Assembly: GCA_036005065.1 (NCBI GenBank) | Contig: DASYQW010000050.1 | Coordinates: 1 to 64,000 of the forward strand | Source of the DNA: Candidatus Methylomirabilota bacterium | GTDB lineage: Bacteria; Methylomirabilota; Methylomirabilia; Rokubacteriales; DASRDR01 | DNA length: 64,000 bases | Reading direction: 5' to 3' | Shown: one piece after another, positions 58,873 to 64,000 of the stretch | Position numbering within the stretch: the first letter of the stretch is position 1 | Layout: every line of letters begins with the position of its first letter | Notes under the pieces: generated by a model | Told to the model about the DNA's origin: nothing | Databases searched by the model: none | Seen by the model: only the letters and a program-made list of their open reading frames with translations | Translations under genes and position numbers: made by a program

Positions 58873-60203
58873 CGTCCGCCGCCAGCCGCTACCTCGAGCC
58901 GGAGATCGAGACGGCCCCGCGGGAGACGCTGACGCGGCTCCAGACCGACCGGCTCCGGGTCCAGATCGAGCACGCCTCCCGGCAGAGCCCCTTCTATCGG
59001 CGCAAATTCGAGGCGGCCGGCGTCAAGCCCGAGCACATCCGGACGCTCCAGGACCTCGGCCGCCTGCCTTTCACCACCAAAGACGAGCTGAAGCAGAGCC
59101 AGGCCGATCACCCGCCGTGGGGCGACTTCCTGGCCGTTCCCCTGGACGAGTGCCTCCGCGTCCACATGACCTCCGCGACCACCGGGCGACCGCTGGCGGT
59201 TCTCGATACCCGTGATGACTGGCACGGCTTCTACCATTCCTACGCCCGATCGCTCCACGCCTTCGGGGTCCGCCGGGCGGACATGGTGATGGCGGCCTTC
59301 TCCTACGGGCCGTGGATCGGCTACTGGTCGGGCTTCTACGCGGCGCAAGACCTCGGCGCGCTGGTCTTCCCCGCCGGGGGCCTCTCCACCGACCAGCGCA
59401 TCGACGCGCTGTCGACCTACCCGATCACCGTGCTCGGCTGCACGCCGTCCTACGCCCTCTTCCTGGCCGAGCAGGCGGCCCGGAAGGAGATCGATCTGGC
59501 CAAGGCCACGCGGATCCGGATCACGTGGCACACGGGAGAGCCGGGCGCCTCCATCCCTGCGACCAAGGCCAAGATCGAGGCCGCGTTCGGCGCCCGCGCC
59601 TTCGACTTGCCGGGCCTCACCGAGATCGCCGCCTGGGGCTTCGAGTGCGACGCGGGGGCCGGGCTCACCCACGTCCACGAGGACTACTGCTACCCCGAGG
59701 TCCTCGACGAGCACGACCGCCCCGTGAAGCCCGGTGAGAAGGGGGAGCTGGTCTTCACCAGCCTCTACCGGAAAGCGATGCCGCTCGTCCGGTACCGGAC
59801 CCGCGACATCGTCCAGCTCGCCGATCGCCCCTGTCCCTGCGGCCGGACGCTGGTGGCCTTCGAGGGCGGCGTGCTGGCCCGGGTCGACGACATGAAGAAG
59901 GTCCGCGGGATCGTCGTCTATCCGCGGCGCGTGGAAGAGATCGTCCGCGGCCACGCCGGGGTCGACGAGTTCCAGATCGTCTTCCGCCGCGTGGAGGGAC
60001 TCGACGACATCCTCGTCCGCATCGACCCGGCCCCGGCGCTCTCGGCCGATGAGCGCGCGCGGATGCACGCGGCCCTGGCCGAGGCGTTGCGCATCGGCCT
60101 GGGAATCCGCGTGAGCCTGGAGCTGACGGAGTGCGGCGGCTTGCCCCGCTGGGACCACAAGGCCCGGCGCGTCAGGGACGAGCGCACCGAGGTGCCCTTT
60201 TAG
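58869..60203 (+). CDS. Phenylacetate-CoA ligase family protein (PaaK-like)
   Basis: 444 residues from GTG overlapping coxG by 4 bp. HASRQSPFYRRKFEAAGV near residue 40, LPFTTKDELKQSQ, MTSATTGRPLAVLDT P-loop, GLTEIAAWGFECDAGAGLTHVHEDYCYPE, RTRDIVQLADRPCPCGR. These are class hallmarks. Third CoA ligase of the cluster, which suggests several acid substrates or steps. Confidence 0.9.
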   Translation: MTSAASRYLEPEIETAPRETLTRLQTDRLRVQIEHASRQSPFYRRKFEAAGVKPEHIRTLQDLGRLPFTTKDELKQSQADHPPWGDFLAVPLDECLRVHMTSATTGRPLAVLDTRDDWHGFYHSYARSLHAFGVRRADMVMAAFSYGPWIGYWSGFYAAQDLGALVFPAGGLSTDQRIDALSTYPITVLGCTPSYALFLAEQAARKEIDLAKATRIRITWHTGEPGASIPATKAKIEAAFGARAFDLPGLTEIAAWGFECDAGAGLTHVHEDYCYPEVLDEHDRPVKPGEKGELVFTSLYRKAMPLVRYRTRDIVQLADRPCPCGRTLVAFEGGVLARVDDMKKVRGIVVYPRRVEEIVRGHAGVDEFQIVFRRVEGLDDILVRIDPAPALSADERARMHAALAEALRIGLGIRVSLELTECGGLPRWDHKARRVRDERTEVPF

Positions 60204-60257
60204 GCATTCCGGGGGGGGCCGAGCCCTCTCCGAGAGCAGGCACGAGAGGCGGGCCTC

Positions 60258-61292
60258 ATGAAGGCGGCCTACTTCAGCGAGCACGGCGGGCCCGAGAAGC
60301 TCGTCTACGGCGGCTACAAGGACCCGGTCGCGGGGCCAGGAGAGGCCCTGGTGCGGGTGCACGCCTGCGCGCTGAACCACGTGGACCTGCTCCTCCTCGA
60401 TGGCCGCTTCCCGCCGCCGGGCGGGCTCCCCCACGTGAACGGCTGCGAGGTCGCGGGCAGCCTCGCCGTGGCGGGGCCCGACGTGTCGGGCGTCACCGTC
60501 GGGCAGCGGGTGCTGATCTTCCCCGGGTTCTCCTGCGGCCACTGCGAGTACTGCCTCCGCGGCCAGCGCACGGTCTGCCTCCGCTATGGCTACCTCGGGG
60601 CCCACCGGGACGGCGGCTACGCCGAGCTGGTCAAGGTGCCCGCCGAGAACCTCCTCCCGCTTCCCGAGGCGATCAGTTTCGAAGCCGGGGCCGCCATCCC
60701 GCTCGCCATGCTCACCGCTTGGCACGCGCTGGTGGCCCAGGCCGACCTCCGCCCGGGCCAGACCGTCCTCGTCCAGGCCGCCGGGAGCGGCGTGGGCAGC
60801 GCCGCCATCCAGATCGCCCGGCTGCTCGGCGCCCGCGTCATCACGACCGTCGGCTCGGACGACAAGGTCGACTTCGCCCGCGCGCTCGGCGCCGAGGCGG
60901 TGGTCAACTACCGGAGGCAGGATTTCGTCGACGCGGTGAAGCGGTGGACCGACCGCCGGGGTGTCGACGTGGTGATCGAGCACATCGGCGCCGACACCTT
61001 CGAGCGGAGCATCTACTGCCTGACCCGCCTGGGGATCCTGGTCAGCATCGGCTCCCACGCCGACCACTGGGCCCGGATGGATCTCCGCCACGTCTACTCG
61101 AAGAACCTCCGCATCCTCGGCACCAACCTGGGCTCGATCCTCGAGCTCCGCGCGCTCCTGGGGTTCGTCGAGACCGGCGCCCTCCGCCCGGTGGTGGACC
61201 GCGTGTTCCCCCTCCGGGACGCCCGGGCGGCGGTCCAGCACCTCTGGGATCGCCGGAACCGCGGGAAGGTGATCCTCCTCCCCGACGCGTAG
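60258..61292 (+). CDS. Zinc-binding quinone oxidoreductase / alcohol dehydrogenase (MDR family)
   Basis: 344 residues. Structural zinc cysteines CGHCEYCLRGQRTVC near residues 95-110, catalytic region VNGCEVAG, nucleotide-binding VQAAGSGVGSAAIQIARLLGARVI near 170. NAD(P)H-dependent reduction of an enone or quinone is expected. Followed directly by intergenic repeat copy F. Confidence 0.88.
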   Translation: MKAAYFSEHGGPEKLVYGGYKDPVAGPGEALVRVHACALNHVDLLLLDGRFPPPGGLPHVNGCEVAGSLAVAGPDVSGVTVGQRVLIFPGFSCGHCEYCLRGQRTVCLRYGYLGAHRDGGYAELVKVPAENLLPLPEAISFEAGAAIPLAMLTAWHALVAQADLRPGQTVLVQAAGSGVGSAAIQIARLLGARVITTVGSDDKVDFARALGAEAVVNYRRQDFVDAVKRWTDRRGVDVVIEHIGADTFERSIYCLTRLGILVSIGSHADHWARMDLRHVYSKNLRILGTNLGSILELRALLGFVETGALRPVVDRVFPLRDARAAVQHLWDRRNRGKVILLPDA

Positions 61293-61300
61293 GTCATTTC

Positions 61301-61400
61301 GGGGGGTCTCGGAAGACCCCCCCGATGCCCCCCCGTCGTGGCGGCGGCGAAGCCGCCGCTCGGAGCACTCCTCGATGCACCACGCGCTCGGTGGTCGGCG
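61301..61400 (+). repeat. Modular intergenic hairpin repeat, copy F (G-run end plus middle)
   Basis: Eight bases after the stop codon, GGGGGGTCT-CGGA-AGACCCCCC (61301-61322) forms a perfect 9-bp stem; CCGATGCCCCCCC, then GCCGCCGCTCGGAGCACTCCTCGATGCACCACGCGCTCGG (in parts) follow as in copy A. The other end of the unit is absent. Confidence 0.75.
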
Positions 61401-61415
61401 CTGAGACCGGAAAGC

Positions 61416-61445
61416 TTGACCGGCGAAGGCCGATGATGCTACTAC
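61416..61445 (+). promoter_or_regulatory. Promoter TTGACC-18-TACTAC
   Basis: Boxes at 61416-61421 and 61440-61445, 43 bp before the transglycosylase start. Confidence 0.5.
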
Positions 61446-61488
61446 TCTAGGCGTTCCCGTTGGTCGCCGTTCATCTTCGGGATGCCTC

Positions 61489-62277
61489 ATGCCGGCTGCC
61501 GTCTACGGTCGAACCTTCGCCCGCTCCCGGAGCGACCCTCGTCGTCGAGGGTCGCTGCGGTCGCTCCGTCTCGCCGGGTTCGCCGTCCTCGTCATCGGCG
61601 TCTTCTTCGTCGTCAACTGGGCCTACCACGTCGTCCGCAAGCCGACGGAGCTCCTGGCCCCGGTGAGCCCGGCCTTCGCCAAGAGTCCCCGCTCGACCTG
61701 GCTGGCCTACGGTCATCTCTTCCGCGAGCATTCTACGAAGGTCATCTCGCCGGAGCTCCTGGCGGCCCTCGCTCAGGTGGAAGCGAAAGGCAACCCCATC
61801 GCCGGCACCTACTGGCGCTGGCAGTGGACGCTGAACCCGTTCGAGATTTACCGTCCCGCCTCCAGCGCCGTCGGCTTGTTCCAGATCACGGACGCCACGT
61901 TCAGAGGGGCCAGACGGCTCTGCATTCATGAGCACACGGTGGCCAGGGAGGGTCCGTGGTACGAGCCGCGGTCCTGCTGGTTCAACAGTCTCTACAGCCG
62001 GGTCGTACCGAGCCACGCCGTCGAGCTGACCGCCGGGTACCTGGACCAGGCCGTCGCCGACACGTTGGGGCCGCGCCACCTCGCCCGGGCGACCCGCCAG
62101 CAGACGCAGGACCTCGCCGCCGTGATCCACCTCTGCGGGCCGAGGCGGGGGCTGGCGTTCGTGAGGCGGGGCTTCAGCCTGGTGCCGGGCGAACGCTGTG
62201 GGGATCACAGCCTGCGCGGTTACGTCGATCGCGTGAATGCCATGACCCGACAGTTCGCGCGCATCATGACCGACTAG
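61489..62277 (+). CDS. Lytic transglycosylase (SLT-domain) protein, membrane-anchored
   Basis: 262 residues. One N-terminal membrane helix (LRLAGFAVLVIGVFFVVNWAYHV, residues 27-49) then a lysozyme-like domain: catalytic Glu in LLAALAQVEAKGNPIAG near residue 105 and the SLT motif SSAVGLFQITDATF near 138. It cleaves peptidoglycan in the periplasm. CxxH and paired cysteines (RRLCIHEH, SCWFNS) might form a disulfide. Confidence 0.82.
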   Translation: MPAAVYGRTFARSRSDPRRRGSLRSLRLAGFAVLVIGVFFVVNWAYHVVRKPTELLAPVSPAFAKSPRSTWLAYGHLFREHSTKVISPELLAALAQVEAKGNPIAGTYWRWQWTLNPFEIYRPASSAVGLFQITDATFRGARRLCIHEHTVAREGPWYEPRSCWFNSLYSRVVPSHAVELTAGYLDQAVADTLGPRHLARATRQQTQDLAAVIHLCGPRRGLAFVRRGFSLVPGERCGDHSLRGYVDRVNAMTRQFARIMTD

Positions 62278-62459
62278 GTCATTTCGGGGGGGTCTCGGAA
62301 GACCCCCCCGATGCCCCCCGTCGACACTCCCGGAGTAACCGCGCGCCAACGCCCCGCCTAGCTGCCGCGGGTCGGTGTTCCACTCCGAGCGCGGGCTTGC
62401 CCGCGCAACCCTCCCGGGGGAGGGTCTGGGAGGTGGCCGCGGAGGCCCCCTCCCATGAT
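62278..62459 (+). repeat. Modular intergenic hairpin repeat, copy E (complete, fills whole convergent gap)
   Basis: The entire gap between two convergent stop codons is repeat: G-run hairpin GGGGGGGTCT-CGGA-AGACCCCCCC (62286-62309, perfect 10-bp stem), then CCGGAGTAACCGCGCG, GTTCCACTCCGAGCGCGGGCTTGCCCGCGC (in parts), and TGGGAGGTGGCC-GCGGA-GGCCCCCTCCCA (62427-62455) two to four bases from the MFS stop. A natural bidirectional terminator. Confidence 0.8.
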
Positions 62460-63704
62460 CTAGCGGATGATGCCGAGCCGCTCATAGATCGGTCGCACCA
62501 GCGCCCGGAGCCGGGACAGCTGGGTGGCGAACACCAGGGACCCCAGGACGGAGACGAGACCGCCCAGCCCGATGGTGCCCGGCGCGCCGATCAGGCTCGC
62601 CAGGGTCCCCGCCAGCAGGCTCCCGAGCGGCATCGCGCCGAGAAACGCCATCGAATACAGGCTCATGACCCGGCCACGCTTGTCCTCGTCGACGATCGTC
62701 TGGAGAATCGTGTTGCTGGCCGCCATGTGGACCATCATGCCGAACCCCGTGACGACCAGCGTGAGCACCGAGAGCCAGACTGTCCGGGACAGGGAAAAGG
62801 CGACGAGTCCGAGGCCGAAGAGGCTGGACGCGACGACGATCAGCCGGCCGAGTCCGAGCACCGTGCGTCGCGAAGCGAGGTAAAGCCCGCCGGCCAGGGC
62901 CCCGAGGCCGGTGGCGGCCATGAGGATCCCCAGGGTGTGAGGCCCTCCGTGCAGCACCTCGCCGGCGATCACCGGCATGAGGACCGTGTACGGCATTCCC
63001 ATCAGGCTCACCAGCGCGACCAGGATCAGGACGGCCCGGATCGGGGCGAACCCGAGGGCGTAGGCGAACCCTTCCACGAGCTGCCCCATGACGGCCGGCC
63101 GGCTCAGCCCGTACGGTCTAGGTGAGACCTGTATGGCGAACAATGCCGCCAGCACCGCCACGTAGCTGATCCCGTTCAAGAGGAAGCAGATGCCCTCGCC
63201 CACCAGGGCGATGATGACCCCGGCCAGGGCCGGCCCGATCAGCCGCGCTCCGTTGAACATCGACGAGTTGAGCGCGATGGCGTTCGCCAGATCCTCCTTC
63301 CGTTCCACCAGCTCGGCCAGGAACGCCTGGCGGGTGGGGATGTCGAACCCGTTGACGACGCCGATGACGGCGCTGAGCACCAGGATCGTCGGGACGTCGA
63401 TGAGGTCCCGGAGCACGAGAAAGGCCAGCACGAACGCCTGGAGCATGGCCACGGTCTGCGTCACCAGCAAGATGCGATGGCGACTCTGCCGATCCGCGAG
63501 CACCCCGCCGAAGGGGGCGATGACGAAGCCCGGAAGCTGGCCCAGGAAGCCGACCAGGCCCAGGACGAACGCGGAGGACGTGAGGCGGTAGACGAGCCAG
63601 CTCATGGCGACCTGCTGGATCCAGGTGCCGGTGAGCGAGATACACTGGCCAAGGAAGAAGAGTCGGAAGCTCCGGGAGCCGAGCGCTCGCCAATCTCGCT
63701 TCAT
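62460..63704 (-). CDS. MFS transporter, EntS/MFS_3-type exporter
   Basis: 414 residues from ATG at 63704 (MKRDWRALGSRSFRLFFLGQCISLTGTWIQQVAMSWLVYRL, in parts), the exact beginning of MFS_3 family proteins. Twelve helices; FVIAPFGGVLADRQSRHR is the conserved loop 2-3. Expected to export siderophores, drugs or metabolites. Convergent to the transglycosylase gene. Confidence 0.9.
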   Translation of the reverse strand: MKRDWRALGSRSFRLFFLGQCISLTGTWIQQVAMSWLVYRLTSSAFVLGLVGFLGQLPGFVIAPFGGVLADRQSRHRILLVTQTVAMLQAFVLAFLVLRDLIDVPTILVLSAVIGVVNGFDIPTRQAFLAELVERKEDLANAIALNSSMFNGARLIGPALAGVIIALVGEGICFLLNGISYVAVLAALFAIQVSPRPYGLSRPAVMGQLVEGFAYALGFAPIRAVLILVALVSLMGMPYTVLMPVIAGEVLHGGPHTLGILMAATGLGALAGGLYLASRRTVLGLGRLIVVASSLFGLGLVAFSLSRTVWLSVLTLVVTGFGMMVHMAASNTILQTIVDEDKRGRVMSLYSMAFLGAMPLGSLLAGTLASLIGAPGTIGLGGLVSVLGSLVFATQLSRLRALVRPIYERLGIIR

Positions 63705-63758
63705 AGGGCCACTCGCCAGATCATGGTACAGCGACCCGGCATCCGGTGGAGCAGGCGC

Positions 63759-63787
63759 GCTGGACAGGCCGGCGCGTGAGTTATACT
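63759..63787 (+). promoter_or_regulatory. Candidate promoter with TATACT -10 box
   Basis: TATACT at 63782-63787 with a weak -35 (GCTGGA/TGGACA at 63759-63766, spacing 15-17). It points to the exported protein at 63923; the MFS gene starts to the left on the other strand. Confidence 0.45.
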
Positions 63788-63922
63788 GAGGGCCCCTGCC
63801 AGTGAAGCGCGCGGGCCGAGTTATCGACCGGTCCCGGCCGGGACGGGACGGTGACATCGCTCCGAGGCGCGCGTCGCCGGCGTCTCGTGAGGCCTTTGCG
63901 TACGTCCAAGGAGGTACAGGCG

Positions 63923-64000
63923 ATGACGGTGAGGAGGCAGTTCGTGATGGCGGCGGCCCTGGCAGTCGCGGTGGCGACGGGGGTGCTCGGCGACGATCCC
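63923..64000 (+). CDS. Exported protein, 3' truncated by window edge
   Basis: Only 26 codons are inside the window. AAGGAGGT stands at the right distance from the ATG. TVRRQFVMAAALAVAVATGVLG is a signal peptide, with RR near the start allowing Tat export. Given the genome it may be another transporter binding protein, but nothing of the mature domain is seen. Confidence 0.7.
   Translation, partial: MTVRRQFVMAAALAVAVATGVLGDDP

Noticed and set aside
1-64000. CRISPR arrays, tRNA or rRNA genes
   Set aside because: No regularly spaced short repeats and no tRNA-like cloverleaf or rRNA-like sequence was seen on either strand by eye; a covariance search would be decisive.

Overview
The window is high-GC DNA with dense gene packing, many 1-4 bp start/stop overlaps, many ABC uptake systems (peptide, NitT/TauT and branched-chain amino-acid types), Cox-type molybdenum hydroxylase genes and aromatic-acid catabolism. 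This profile fits an uncultured soil or subsurface bacterium of the Rokubacteria/Methylomirabilota kind. That assignment is inferred from gene content and base composition; the window has no rRNA or other marker gene. I see no tRNA, rRNA, CRISPR array, prophage or transposase. Promoters where visible are of the TTGACN - 16 to 18 bp - TANNNT type.

Layout. 0-3.1 kb: 3' part of a peptide-type ABC operon (binding protein, DppB, DppC) without its ATPases. 3.3-5.5 kb: a lower-GC pair (polysaccharide pyruvyl transferase, 2OG-Fe(II) oxygenase), then a frameshifted B12-binding radical SAM gene. 7.2-9.5 kb: a 'graveyard' of gene fragments (dppB/dppC junction copy, methyltransferase ends, isoprenylcysteine-methyltransferase-like start) mixed with a dispersed repeat and two small exported proteins. 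9.5-10.7 kb: small exported proteins, one about one quarter methionine. 10.9-18.6 kb, minus strand: one long unit with a class II aldolase-family gene, a NitT/TauT-type transporter, and pcaH-pcaG-pcaB-pcaC of protocatechuate ring cleavage. 18.9-27.2 kb, plus strand: LLM flavin oxidoreductase, gentisate dioxygenase-like cupin, FAH-family hydrolase, DoxX protein, and a complete LivJGFHM-type transporter. 27.4-36.7 kb: dihydroxyphthalate-decarboxylase-like protein, ketopantoate-reductase-like protein, CBS protein, membrane proteins, a FAD oxidoreductase that lost its FAD domain, and a sugar-acid dehydratase (frameshifted) plus a DapA-family aldolase. 37-42.6 kb: hydroxyisourate hydrolase, a second NitT/TauT transporter, a VapBC toxin-antitoxin pair and a two-subunit CoA-transferase. 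42.7-60.2 kb: TetR regulator, LivHMGF, benzoate-CoA-ligase-like protein, a selenocysteine AhpD-like protein, a reductive-dehalogenase-like Fe-S protein, an acyl-CoA synthetase, a Liv binding protein, a second selenocysteine AhpD-like protein, CoxLMSG and a PaaK-like ligase. 60.2-64 kb: quinone oxidoreductase, lytic transglycosylase, MFS exporter and the start of an exported protein.

The most notable observation is the pair of AhpD-like genes at 48.3 and 53.8 kb. Each is interrupted by one in-frame TGA at codon 83, exactly where the second cysteine of the CxxC...H redox motif should be. Each TGA is followed, at the same distance, by the same small hairpin with a CGGGAA loop. They read naturally as CxxU selenoproteins that an ordinary gene caller would split. 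They lie in what looks like an uptake / CoA-activation / redox degradation cluster.

A second theme is genome decay and rearrangement: at least eight gene fragments, two frameshifted genes, two junction duplications at start/stop overlaps, one dispersed element with three copies beside gene fragments, and a modular intergenic hairpin repeat with five copies that abut stop codons.
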